Shown: positions 16,437-24,003 of the stretch, in pieces
Position numbering within the stretch: the first letter of the stretch is position 1
Layout: each line of letters opens with the position of its first letter
NCBI GenBank assembly: GCA_002394305.1
Contig: DGTM01000063.1
Coordinates: forward strand, 30,167 to 61,885
Reading direction: 5' to 3'
Length of the DNA stretch: 31,719 bases
From: Prevotellaceae bacterium UBA4336
GTDB lineage: Bacteria > Bacteroidota > Bacteroidia > Bacteroidales > Bacteroidaceae
Program-made: the position numbers and the translations under genes
Notes under the pieces: generated by a model
The model's input: the letters and a program-made list of their open reading frames with translations, nothing else
Told to the model about the DNA's origin: nothing
Database searches by the model: none

Positions 16437-16626
16437 CCCCTCCTCTCCCAAAGGAGAGGTGAGGAACATAAAATGATACACGACTAAACTGCCCACCCCC
16501 TGCTTGCAGTTCCCTCCCCTTTGGGGGAGGGTTAGGGAGAGGGGCCTTAAATGATACACGACTAAACTGCCCACCCCCTGCTTGCAGTTCCCTCCCCTTT
16601 GGGGGAGGGTTAGGGAGAGGGGCCTT
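16420..16626. repeat. GC-rich element followed by a 78-bp perfect tandem duplication
   Basis: CCCCTCTCCAACCCC and CCTCTCCCAAAGGAGAGG begin at the end of uxuA. Then a 78-bp unit is present twice without change (16471-16548 and 16549-16626). Each contains CTCCCCTTTGGGGGAGGG and GGGAGAGGGG. The second copy ends two bases before the uxaC ATG, so its purine-rich GGGAGAGGGG sits at roughly ribosome-binding distance. There is no gene in this 192-bp spacer. Confidence 0.95.
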
Positions 16627-16628
16627 AT

Positions 16629-18098
16629 ATGAAACCTTTCATGGACCAGAACTTCCTGTTGCAGTCGGCGACGGCGCAGGAGCTTTACCATAATCACGCG
16701 GCAAAGTTGCCCATCATCGACTACCATTGCCACCTCAATCCGAAGGAGGTGGCCGAGGACCATCGCTTCCGCAACATCACGGAACTGTGGCTCGGAGGCG
16801 ACCACTACAAGTGGCGTGCCCTCAGGAGCAACGGCGTGGAGGAGAAGTACATCACCGGCGATGCCTCCGACTGGGAGAAGTTCCAGAAGTGGGCCGAAAC
16901 GATGCCCTACTGCATGCGCAACCCTCTCTACCACTGGACGCACCTGGAGCTCCGCACGGCCTTCGGCATAACGAAGCTCCTGAACGCTTCGACGGCCCGC
17001 GACATCTACGACGAATGTAACGAGAAGCTACAGCAGCCCGAGTTCTCGGCACGCGGACTGATGCGCCGCTACAACGTCGAAGTCGTCTGCACGACCGACG
17101 ACCCGGCGGACGATTTGCGGTATCACAGAAGCCTCACCCCCAACCCCTCTCCCGTGGGAGAGGGGAGTATCGGCAAGGTCATGGGGAAGTCCCCCTCTCC
17201 CACGGGAGAGGGGTCAGGGGTGAGGCTTCTGCCCACCTGGCGCCCCGACAAAGCGATGGCCATCGACAATCCAACGTCTTATCGGGCTTACATCGAGACG
17301 CTTGGAGCCGCTGCCGGACAGGAAATACGCTCCTACACCGACCTGCTCGAGGTCCTGCAAAAGCGTCATGACTTCTTCGCCTCCGTCGGTTGCCGCCTCT
17401 CCGACCATGGTGTCAACGAGTTCTATGCCGACGACTTCACCGAGACGGAACTGAGCGCCATCTTCCGCAAGGTGATGGACGGACAGATGCCTACTGCCGA
17501 AGAGGTCAGCAAGTTCCGTTCCGCCCTCATGCTCGAAGGCGGACGAATGGACGCCCGGGCCGGCTGGGCACAGCAGTTCCACTACGGCCCCATGCGCAAC
17601 AACAACTCGAAGATGTTCCGCCGGCTCGGTCCGGATGCCGGCTACGACAGCATCGGCACCTGGAACACCAGCGAGAGCCTCTCCCGCTTCCTCGACAAGC
17701 TGGACAGCGAAGGCCTCCTCGCCAAGACTATCCTCTACCCCATCAACCCGTCGGACAACGAGATGATTGCCACCATGATAGGCAACTTCCAGGAAGGTCC
17801 CGTGCCGGGCAAGATACAATTCGGCAGCGGATGGTGGTTCAACGACCAGCTCGACGGCATGGAGCGCCAGATGAACTGCCTCTCGCAACTCGGTCTGCTG
17901 AGCCGCTTCGTCGGCATGCTCACCGACAGCCGCTCCTTCCTCTCCTACCCCCGCCACGAATACTTCCGCCGCTGCCTGTGCAACCTCATCGGCCGCGACG
18001 TGGAGGAAGGCAAGCTGCCACGAGAAGAGATGCCCTTCATCGCACAGATGGTAGAGGACATCAGCTACTATAACGCCAAGCGATACTTCGGCTTCTGA
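16629..18098 (+). CDS. uxaC: Glucuronate/galacturonate isomerase (uronate isomerase)
   Basis: UxaC converts D-glucuronate to D-fructuronate and D-galacturonate to D-tagaturonate. It is an amidohydrolase-fold enzyme. The metal-binding HxH is His33 and His35 (IIDYHCHLNP). Other signatures are WTHLELRTAFGI, CTTDDPADDLRYH, LPTWRPDKA, DHGVNEFYADDF, HYGPMRNNN and LTDSRSFLSYPRHEYFR. The protein has 489 residues against about 470 for the family. The extra comes from a GC-rich inverted repeat translated between DLRYH and LLPTWRPDK, where about 34 residues replace a loop that has about 13 in E. coli. It is the last gene of the operon; the spacer behind it has an inverted repeat. Confidence 0.95.
   Translation: MKPFMDQNFLLQSATAQELYHNHAAKLPIIDYHCHLNPKEVAEDHRFRNITELWLGGDHYKWRALRSNGVEEKYITGDASDWEKFQKWAETMPYCMRNPLYHWTHLELRTAFGITKLLNASTARDIYDECNEKLQQPEFSARGLMRRYNVEVVCTTDDPADDLRYHRSLTPNPSPVGEGSIGKVMGKSPSPTGEGSGVRLLPTWRPDKAMAIDNPTSYRAYIETLGAAAGQEIRSYTDLLEVLQKRHDFFASVGCRLSDHGVNEFYADDFTETELSAIFRKVMDGQMPTAEEVSKFRSALMLEGGRMDARAGWAQQFHYGPMRNNNSKMFRRLGPDAGYDSIGTWNTSESLSRFLDKLDSEGLLAKTILYPINPSDNEMIATMIGNFQEGPVPGKIQFGSGWWFNDQLDGMERQMNCLSQLGLLSRFVGMLTDSRSFLSYPRHEYFRRCLCNLIGRDVEEGKLPREEMPFIAQMVEDISYYNAKRYFGF
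17127..17230. repeat. Nested inverted repeat element in frame inside uxaC
   Basis: Arms 17127-17165 and 17192-17230 are 39 bp and complementary except at two positions. Each arm itself contains a smaller palindrome (CCCCTCTCCC, two bases, GGGAGAGGGG). The loop is 26 bp. In frame it encodes SLTPNPSPVGEGS, a linker and SPSPTGEGSGVR. The surrounding enzyme sequence is intact on both sides. Confidence 0.92.
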
Positions 18099-18164
18099 GG
18101 CCACACGTACAGACGAAAAACCAGACACGAAAGCGTTTCCAAAACAAAAGGCAACATAAAAAAA

Positions 18165-18250
18165 ACGGATTACACAGATTACACGGATTCAGGCTATACA
18201 GACAGTTAGCATACAAGGCAATCCGTAAAATCCGTGAAATCCGTTGTTTT
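18165..18250. terminator. Imperfect inverted repeat of ACGGATT units, possible terminator after uxaC
   Basis: Left arm 18165-18189 (ACGGATTACACAGATTACAC...) pairs imperfectly with 18220-18244 (AATCCGTAAAATCCGTG...). It is flanked by a run of A on the left and TGTTTTT on the right, so it could end transcripts from both sides. The ACGGATT/AATCCGT unit also repeats in tandem within each arm. The spacer 18099-18485 holds no gene. Confidence 0.6.
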
Positions 18251-18274
18251 TCATTCGCACACATCGCCGTATTG

Positions 18275-18320
18275 CCAGTACCACCGCGGTGGTACTGGAG
18301 TTTTCCCGCGGTGGTACTGG
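18275..18320. repeat. 24-bp perfect palindrome plus a 22-bp-spaced partial copy
   Basis: 18275-18298 is its own reverse complement (CCAGTACCACCG joined to its complement). CCGCGGTGGTACTGG recurs at 18306-18320, 22 bp after its first occurrence at 18284. It lies 85 bp upstream of the TlpA-like gene's promoter. The layout resembles the 21-bp-period palindromes at 5638-5735. Confidence 0.9.
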
Positions 18321-18404
18321 CTTCGCAGCACGGGGTGTTTCGTGTCGGCTTACAGACCCGTATGGCACATTCCCTTGCAGAAACGAAAAAAACATGTGCC
18401 ATTC

Positions 18405-18436
18405 TTTTGTACTTCGCACCTCTTTTCGTACCTTTG
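18405..18436 (+). promoter_or_regulatory. Promoter of the TlpA-like / tldD / tldE unit
   Basis: TTTG (18405-18408), a 20-bp spacer and TACCTTTG (18429-18436) fit the Bacteroidetes consensus. Transcription should start near 18443, about 43 bases before the ATG at 18486. Confidence 0.8.
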
Positions 18437-18485
18437 CAAACGCGAACACATACAATTGTATTAACTCAACAACCGTAAACGCACA

Positions 18486-19586
18486 ATGAAAAGGAATTAT
18501 TTTATGACCCTGCTCGCTGCCATTTGCCTGGCGGCTTGCGCCGAGACAAAGTCAGAGATTAAGGTCACAGGCGACTTGGGCAACCCGCAGCCCACGTTCC
18601 TCATGGGCATGTTCAACCGTGAGGTACTCGCCGAGGGGAAGGTGGCCGACGGCACCGTCACGTTTACCGTTGACACCGTCGAGCCCACGATTGCCATGAT
18701 AGGCCGCAGCGCCGACGGACGTCAGCCGCTCTGCCCCGTCATCATCGACGGCAAACCCATCGAAGTGACCGTCAAGGACGGTAATGCCGAGATAACGAAA
18801 GGCTCAGAGCAGAACATGATGTTTGCCGAAGCCATGGAGCGTTTGAACGTGGTAAGCTCTCCGCTGGAGGACCTGATGAAGGAGTACAGCGAAACCCATC
18901 AGAAGTATAACGGCGAAGTTCCCGAGGACGTGATGGAAGGCTTCAACAAGCGTTACGATGCCATCATGGAGGACATCGCCGCCACGCAAAAGCAAATCAT
19001 ACAGGAGAACAAGGACAACCTCGTTCCCGTTCACTTCCTCCGTACCGCTGGCGACGCTCTCGGCGTGGAATTCGTCGAGAGCTTCCTGAAGGACTACAAG
19101 TACAAGGACAACAAGATGCTCGCACCCGTAGTGGCCTCCATCAGCGGCGAGAAGAACAAGCTGCCCGGCGCTCCAGTGGTCGACTTCGTGGGCAAGGACC
19201 TGAACGGCAAGGAGTGCCACCTCACAGACTACGTGGGCAAGGGCAAGTATGTCCTCGTCGACTTCTGGGCAAGCTGGTGCGGACCCTGCCGCCAGGAAAT
19301 GCCGAATGTGAAGGCAAACTACGAGAAGTACAAGGACAAAGGCTTCGAGGTGGTAGGCATCTCCTTCGACAACGACAAGGCAGCCTGGGAGAAAGGCGTC
19401 AAGGACCTGGGCATCACCTGGCCCCAGATAAGCGACCTGAAGGGTTGGCAATGTGCTGCAAGCGACCTCTACAACATCAAGGGCATCCCGGCAACCGTCT
19501 TCTTCGGCCCCGACGGCAAGGTCATCAAGGCTAACCTCCGCGGCGAAGAACTCGGAAAGACACTGGCTGAATATCTTGACAAGTAA
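18486..19586 (+). CDS. TlpA-like thioredoxin-fold lipoprotein with DUF4369-type N-terminal domain
   Basis: 366 residues. The signal peptide ends in a lipobox (CLAAC, Cys18), so the protein is probably a membrane-anchored lipoprotein. Residues about 25-110 form a beta-rich domain like DUF4369. A helical segment follows (about 110-215), then a thioredoxin/AhpC-TSA fold with the redox motif WCGPC (Cys265, Cys268) in VDFWASWCGPCRQEMP. The cis-Pro region is IKGIPATVFF. Role: thiol-disulfide exchange outside the cytoplasm; the partner is not known. The 3' end overlaps the proposed TTG start of tldD by eleven bases, which suggests coupled translation. Coding is free of inserted elements. Confidence 0.9.
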   Translation: MKRNYFMTLLAAICLAACAETKSEIKVTGDLGNPQPTFLMGMFNREVLAEGKVADGTVTFTVDTVEPTIAMIGRSADGRQPLCPVIIDGKPIEVTVKDGNAEITKGSEQNMMFAEAMERLNVVSSPLEDLMKEYSETHQKYNGEVPEDVMEGFNKRYDAIMEDIAATQKQIIQENKDNLVPVHFLRTAGDALGVEFVESFLKDYKYKDNKMLAPVVASISGEKNKLPGAPVVDFVGKDLNGKECHLTDYVGKGKYVLVDFWASWCGPCRQEMPNVKANYEKYKDKGFEVVGISFDNDKAAWEKGVKDLGITWPQISDLKGWQCAASDLYNIKGIPATVFFGPDGKVIKANLRGEELGKTLAEYLDK

Positions 19587-20943
19587 CAGGAAGGACGTCT
19601 ATTCCGACATCTTTGCCGAGAACACCGACATCAGCAGCATGGTGCTGCAGGACGGCAAAGTGAGTCAGGCACAGCAAGTCTGCCTTCACGGTGCTGGTAT
19701 CCGTACCGTGCAAGGCACTGAGACACGCTATGCCTACACGATGGACCTCAGCGAGGAAGAGCTGAGGAAGGCGGCAAAGTCAGTAGGCACAGCCCCAATT
19801 CCCGGACCCTCTCCCAACCTCTCCCTTGTAGGGAAAGGAGTAGATAGTATTTTCCCCGAGAAGGAAACTTCTCCTCTCCCTTGTAGAGAGAGGTTGGGAG
19901 AGGGACTGGGGGCTTTGGCCGTCCGTCAGTTCCTGCTTGATGTCGAGGCGAAAGCCCGTGCCTTGGACCCCTCTGTCATTAAGGTCAAGGCCTACGTCTC
20001 CCAGCGGATGCAGGAGGTGCAGTTCGCAGCCAGCGACGGGACGTCCTTCCACGACTTCCGCCCCCGCTCGTCGCTCTCGGTGAGCATCGTCATGGAGCGT
20101 GGCGGCAAGACACAGATGGGCTTCGCCTCCCGTATGCTGCAGATGGGTGGGGAGTTCTTTTCCGACGCACTCATCGAAGAAGTTGTCAGCGAAGCCATCC
20201 GGCGAACGGACTTCCTGTTCTCTGCCTCGCAGATAGAAGGCGGCGAGATGCCCGTCGTGATGGCAGCCGGCAGCAGCGGCATCCTGCTGCACGAAGCCAT
20301 CGGACATGCCTTCGAGGCCGACTTCATCCGCACCGGCGACAGCATCTTCACCGGACAGCTCGGCAAACAGATATGCCACCCGAGCATCAGCATCGTCGAC
20401 GATGGGACACTCCCGGGCGACGCCGGCATGCTGCGCTACGACGACGAAGGCATCCCAGGGCAAAAGACGGTGCTCGTCCACGAAGGCAAGCTCAACAGTT
20501 TCCTCCACGACCGCATCAGCGCCCGTCACTTTGGCGTGAAGCCGACAGGCAACGGCCGCCGCGAGAGCTTCCGCTGTCCGCCCATTCCCCGAATGCGCTC
20601 CACCTACATGCTGCCGGGCCAGGCGACGGAGGAAGACATCATCCGAAGCGTGAAGCGAGGCATCTATGCACAGTCGTTCACCAACGGACAGGTGCAGATA
20701 GGTGCGGGCGACTTCACCTTCTTCATGAAGACCGGCTACCTCATCGAGGACGGACGACTGACCCGCCCTCTGCGCGACCTCAACATCATCGGCAACGGCC
20801 CCGAAGCCTTGCGCCGCATCAGCATGGTGGCAGGCAACCTTCGCATCGACCACAGCGCCAGCATGTGCGGCAAGGAAGGGCAGAAGGCAGCCGTCAGCCA
20901 AGGACTGCCAACGGTGCTGATAGACAAGTTAATCGTAGGATAG
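19576..20943 (+). CDS. tldD: TldD-like metalloprotease, N-terminus short
   Basis: TldD forms a heterodimer with TldE/PmbA and cleaves unfolded peptides; in E. coli it processes microcin B17 and degrades CcdA. The catalytic motif is HEAIGH (His239 onward from the TTG at 19576) within GILLHEAIGHAFEADF. The C-terminal signature MCGKEGQKAAVSQGLP is also present. No ATG lies before SMVLQDGK in this frame. The TTG, overlapping the preceding stop, is my choice, giving 455 residues. About 35 N-terminal residues of E. coli TldD have no counterpart, so the gene may be truncated or wrongly started. Residues about 72-113 (PIPGPSPNLSLVGKG to RERLGEG) come from a GC-rich element inserted in frame. Confidence 0.85.
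   Translation: MTSNRKDVYSDIFAENTDISSMVLQDGKVSQAQQVCLHGAGIRTVQGTETRYAYTMDLSEEELRKAAKSVGTAPIPGPSPNLSLVGKGVDSIFPEKETSPLPCRERLGEGLGALAVRQFLLDVEAKARALDPSVIKVKAYVSQRMQEVQFAASDGTSFHDFRPRSSLSVSIVMERGGKTQMGFASRMLQMGGEFFSDALIEEVVSEAIRRTDFLFSASQIEGGEMPVVMAAGSSGILLHEAIGHAFEADFIRTGDSIFTGQLGKQICHPSISIVDDGTLPGDAGMLRYDDEGIPGQKTVLVHEGKLNSFLHDRISARHFGVKPTGNGRRESFRCPPIPRMRSTYMLPGQATEEDIIRSVKRGIYAQSFTNGQVQIGAGDFTFFMKTGYLIEDGRLTRPLRDLNIIGNGPEALRRISMVAGNLRIDHSASMCGKEGQKAAVSQGLPTVLIDKLIVG
19791..19914. repeat. Nested inverted repeat element in frame inside tldD
   Basis: The outer arms read AGCCCC...CCCTCTCCCAACCTCTC on the left and its complement, GAGGTTGGGAGAGGG...GGGGGCT, on the right. Inner hairpins are CTCTCCCTTGTAGGGAAAGG and CCTCTCCCTTGTAGAGAGAGG. 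Size and layout match the elements in exuT and uxaC. Confidence 0.88.
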
Positions 20944-20947
20944 AAGC

Positions 20948-21021
20948 AATTCATAATTCACAATTCATAATTCATAATTTGCTGCCGCCCTTAATGGTCA
21001 ATGGTCAATGGTCAATGGTCA
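20948..21021. repeat. AATTCATAATTCAC repeat plus four ATGGTCA units before tldE
   Basis: 20948-20980 is a run of AATTCATAATTCAC-type units. From 20994 four exact ATGGTCA units follow. Each unit carries an ATG, and the 7-bp period puts them in rotating frames. Only the third (21008) is in frame with tldE. The ATG at 21001 opens a shadow frame, while those at 20994 and 21015 meet a stop within twelve codons. Confidence 0.9.
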
Positions 21022-22321
21022 ATCAATAATATATCGCGCCGAGCAGGTCATCCGAAAGCTTCCTGCCAAGCTCGACTACAAGCTTGTCCTGCTGGAGAAC
21101 CACGAAGACAACATCATCCTGCGCGACGGGAAGGTGGAGAAGATGCTGCGTGCCACTTCCCTCTCGCTCGCCATCAACCTCTACCTCGACGGTCGCGACG
21201 GGTTCTTCTACACAAACGACTTGCGACCGGACAGCGTCAGCTCGTTCATCAAGACGGCCTTCGAGACGACACGCCTCCTGGAGCCCGACGAGAGCCGGAC
21301 ACTCGCCGACCCCGCACGCTACTACAAAGGCGGAGGCCCGGACCTAAGGAACTTCGATGCCTCGCTCTCCGAAATCAGCCCTGAGGAAAAGATACAGTTG
21401 CTGCGGGAAACAGCGGCAGAAGTGGACGGAAGCGACAAGCGCATCATCAGCATGCAGACGCGCTACACCGACCGTCAGCACCAGGCGCACTACCTGATCT
21501 CGAACGGTTTCGACCAAAGCGAGCAGAGCAGCTACTGCACCCTGACAAGCATCATCACCGTGGAAGGCGAGGGAGGTCAGCATCCCATGGACGGCTGGGG
21601 CGAGTCGCGCCTCTTCTTCCGCCAGATGCCGCGCACAGGCATCGCCCCGGTGGCACTCAGCCGCACACTCCGCAAGATAGGCCAGCGGCCGGCACCCAGC
21701 GGCCGCTACCGCATGATACTGGAGTCGCCGTGCGCAGGAAACTTCCTGCAACCCATCCTCAGTGCCATGAACGGGCAAGCCTTGCAGCAGAGGACATCCT
21801 TCCTCTGGGGCAAGCTCGGAGAGCAGGTCGTCTCGCCACTGGTCAACATCGTGGACGACCCGCTCCAGCCCGGCACACGCGGCGCCTCGCTCTTCGACTA
21901 CGACGGCGTAGCCACAAAGCGCAGGGAGCTCTTCACCGACGGACGCCTCATGACCTACTTCATCGACACCCCCATGAGCCGGAAGCTTGGCATGGCGCCG
22001 ACGACACAGGGAATCCACAGGCTCATCATGGAAGCCGCTCCTCTCCTTACAAGGGAGAGGTCGGGAGAGGGTCTTGCCATCCTCGTCACCGACTTCAACG
22101 GCGGCAACTGCGACCCCGCGACGGGCAACTTCTCCTATGGCATCGAGGGGTTCCTCCTCGAGGACGGCATCATCGTCCAGCCCGTGAGCGGCATGAACAT
22201 CACCGGCAACATACTCGACGTGTGGAAACGCCTGAGCCATGTCGACAACGATGCCGACCCATGGGAAACAGAGCTCATTCCTACCCTCACCTTCGAGGAT
22301 GTGGCCTTCAGCGGATGCTGA
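21008..22321 (+). CDS. pmbA: TldE/PmbA-like partner subunit
   Basis: 437 residues from the in-frame ATG in the ATGGTCA array. It lacks HExxxH, as expected for the non-catalytic TldE/PmbA partner of TldD. Family segments include IILRDGKVEKM, FFYTNDLRPDSV, PDPARYYKGGG-like ADPARYYKGGG, LESPCAGNFLQPIL and FSYGIEGFLLEDG with PVSGMNITGN near the end. It lies 64 bases after tldD and is surely cotranscribed. A short GC-rich hairpin element adds PLLTRERSGEGL in frame near residue 345. The substrate of this TldD/E pair is unknown. Confidence 0.9.
   Translation: MVNGQSIIYRAEQVIRKLPAKLDYKLVLLENHEDNIILRDGKVEKMLRATSLSLAINLYLDGRDGFFYTNDLRPDSVSSFIKTAFETTRLLEPDESRTLADPARYYKGGGPDLRNFDASLSEISPEEKIQLLRETAAEVDGSDKRIISMQTRYTDRQHQAHYLISNGFDQSEQSSYCTLTSIITVEGEGGQHPMDGWGESRLFFRQMPRTGIAPVALSRTLRKIGQRPAPSGRYRMILESPCAGNFLQPILSAMNGQALQQRTSFLWGKLGEQVVSPLVNIVDDPLQPGTRGASLFDYDGVATKRRELFTDGRLMTYFIDTPMSRKLGMAPTTQGIHRLIMEAAPLLTRERSGEGLAILVTDFNGGNCDPATGNFSYGIEGFLLEDGIIVQPVSGMNITGNILDVWKRLSHVDNDADPWETELIPTLTFEDVAFSGC
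22038..22071. repeat. GC-rich hairpin element in frame inside tldE
   Basis: CCTCTCCTTACAAGGGAGAGG forms a hairpin, followed by CGGGAGAGGG. It looks like half of the nested element seen in tldD and encodes PLLTRERSGEGL between two conserved segments. Confidence 0.75.
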
Positions 22322-22377
22322 CAAGGGCAGGGCTCACCTCTTTTTACACCCAACCCTTGAATTTTGAATTTATTCAT

Positions 22378-22408
22378 TTTGTATTTTGAATTAAAAGCTG
22401 TAACTTTG
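22378..22408 (+). promoter_or_regulatory. Promoter of the endonuclease pair
   Basis: TTTG (22378-22381), a 19-bp spacer and TAACTTTG (22401-22408) match the consensus. A start near 22415 would exclude the longest open frame and leaves ATG 22430 or 22454 as starts. Confidence 0.75.
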
Positions 22409-22453
22409 CACACGCTGAAACGCCGACCTATGATTCACAACCCTTCAAACACC

Positions 22454-23983
22454 ATGATAAGACAGAATTCCCTGCTGCTCCTGCTGCTGCTCCTGCTGCC
22501 ATACGCTGCAATTGCCGACGTTCCCAAGGACTACTATAAAGGCGTCGACGGCAAAAAGAAAGCTGCGCTCAAAGCTGCCATGCACGATGTGATTGCCCCA
22601 CACACAAAGATTGGCTACAGCAATCTGTGGGTGTCGTACGAAAAGGTGGACTACCTGGACAAGACGAATGCACAGGGACAGCACAAGGTGATGGACTACT
22701 ACAGCGACGAGGTGCATTACTTCACGGGGACCGGCTCGGCCGTGAGCGGCATGAACAAGGAGCACGTGGCTCCACAAAGCTGGTGGGGCGGCGGGACAGG
22801 CATCGCCGTCGGCTGCGACCTCTTTCAGGTGATTCCGTCGGAGTCGAAAGCCAACAGCGCAAAGGGGAACTATCCCTTGGGCGTGGTGACGGGCTCCGTG
22901 TCGTACCCCTCGAAAGGTACCACCAATACACGCATGAAGACCGGACACGACAGCAATGGCAAAATGGTGTTTGAGCCTTGCGACGAATACAAGGGAGACT
23001 TCGCACGCATCTTCTTCTACGTGGCGACGTGTTACCCCGACGTCAATTGGGAGAACCGCAGCGACGTGAACGTCTCGTTCAGGCGCGAAGACTACCCGAC
23101 CCTGAAGGCCGACATCCTGCCGATGCTGCTGCAATGGGCAAAGAACGACCCCGTCTGCGATTGGGAAATCACACGCAACGACCGTGTCTACAAAGAACAA
23201 GGCAACCGCAATCCCTTCGTCGACTTCCCCAACCTGGCCGAGTACATCTGGGGCGACAGCGTGGACTACGCCTTCTCGACCACAGGGACATCAACCGGAG
23301 GCAATACCGGCAACGACCCCGGCGAGGACATAAAGCCCGAACTCGCCACACTGGTCGACTGCACGCTGCAGTCCGGCCTCGCCCCCTTCTTCGTGCGCAC
23401 CTCGGAGGGCAGCAACGGCTCTGCCTGGACAAGCGATGCCAGATACGGAGCCAAAGCCAACGCCTACAATCTTCCCGGAAAGGAAGCCGACGAATACCTG
23501 ATGGTGAACCTCGACCTGACCGCAAAGGATGATGCCGTGCTCACCTTCCAGCACGCCACAGGCTACAACAAGACAGTTCCCGTGAAGGACACCTACTTCC
23601 AGGTGCTTGTCAGCAACAACTACGACGGAGTCCCCGAGGATGCCACATGGTTCAAGCTCGACGCCACATTCCCGCCACTCCAGTCGAGCAGTAGCTTCAC
23701 AGACTTTGTTTCTTCGGGCGACATAAGCCTCGATGCCTTCTGCGGCGGGAAGGTGACACTTGCCTTCCGCTACGTCAGCAACAGTTCGTCTGCCTATTGC
23801 TGGGAGATAAGGGACGTCAAGGTGACAGCGCTGAGCATCCCAGACGCCCTGCCGTTCATCGCCGAAGACGACACATGGCACGACACGGAGAACGCCACAT
23901 CCTTCGACCTCATGGGCCGACAGGTTCCCCGTAACGCAAAGGGAATCGTCATCAGGAACAGGAGGAAAATCTTGCAAAGGTAA
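22454..23983 (+). CDS. Secreted endonuclease I family nuclease (paralogue 1)
   Basis: 509 residues from ATG 22454; ATG 22430 would add eight. The signal peptide is unusual in having nine leucines in a row, encoded by CTGCTGCTC-type repeats. The endonuclease I domain (about 25-290) has the metal-dependent nuclease core MNKEHVAPQSWW (His104), then CDLFQVIPSESKANS and GNRNPFVDFPNLAEYIWGD. It should cut DNA non-specifically outside the cell. The C-terminal half (about 310-490) is a beta-sandwich like the 'choice-of-anchor J' type. The tail SFDLMGRQVPRNAKGIVI looks like a type IX secretion signal. The next gene, 20 bases downstream, is a paralogue. Confidence 0.9.
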   Translation: MIRQNSLLLLLLLLLPYAAIADVPKDYYKGVDGKKKAALKAAMHDVIAPHTKIGYSNLWVSYEKVDYLDKTNAQGQHKVMDYYSDEVHYFTGTGSAVSGMNKEHVAPQSWWGGGTGIAVGCDLFQVIPSESKANSAKGNYPLGVVTGSVSYPSKGTTNTRMKTGHDSNGKMVFEPCDEYKGDFARIFFYVATCYPDVNWENRSDVNVSFRREDYPTLKADILPMLLQWAKNDPVCDWEITRNDRVYKEQGNRNPFVDFPNLAEYIWGDSVDYAFSTTGTSTGGNTGNDPGEDIKPELATLVDCTLQSGLAPFFVRTSEGSNGSAWTSDARYGAKANAYNLPGKEADEYLMVNLDLTAKDDAVLTFQHATGYNKTVPVKDTYFQVLVSNNYDGVPEDATWFKLDATFPPLQSSSSFTDFVSSGDISLDAFCGGKVTLAFRYVSNSSSAYCWEIRDVKVTALSIPDALPFIAEDDTWHDTENATSFDLMGRQVPRNAKGIVIRNRRKILQR

Positions 23984-24003
23984 CAGAGCCAGGGGGCCAC
24001 GAC

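Noticed and set aside
16320..16943. Minus-strand open frame with a duplicated LTLPQRGGNCKQGVG stretch
   Set aside because: The duplication is simply the 78-bp tandem repeat translated on the reverse strand; it overlaps uxuA and uxaC.
20994..21021. Classical on/off phase variation of tldE
   Set aside because: Every unit brings its own ATG, so with two or more units an in-frame ATG always remains; only tuning is plausible.
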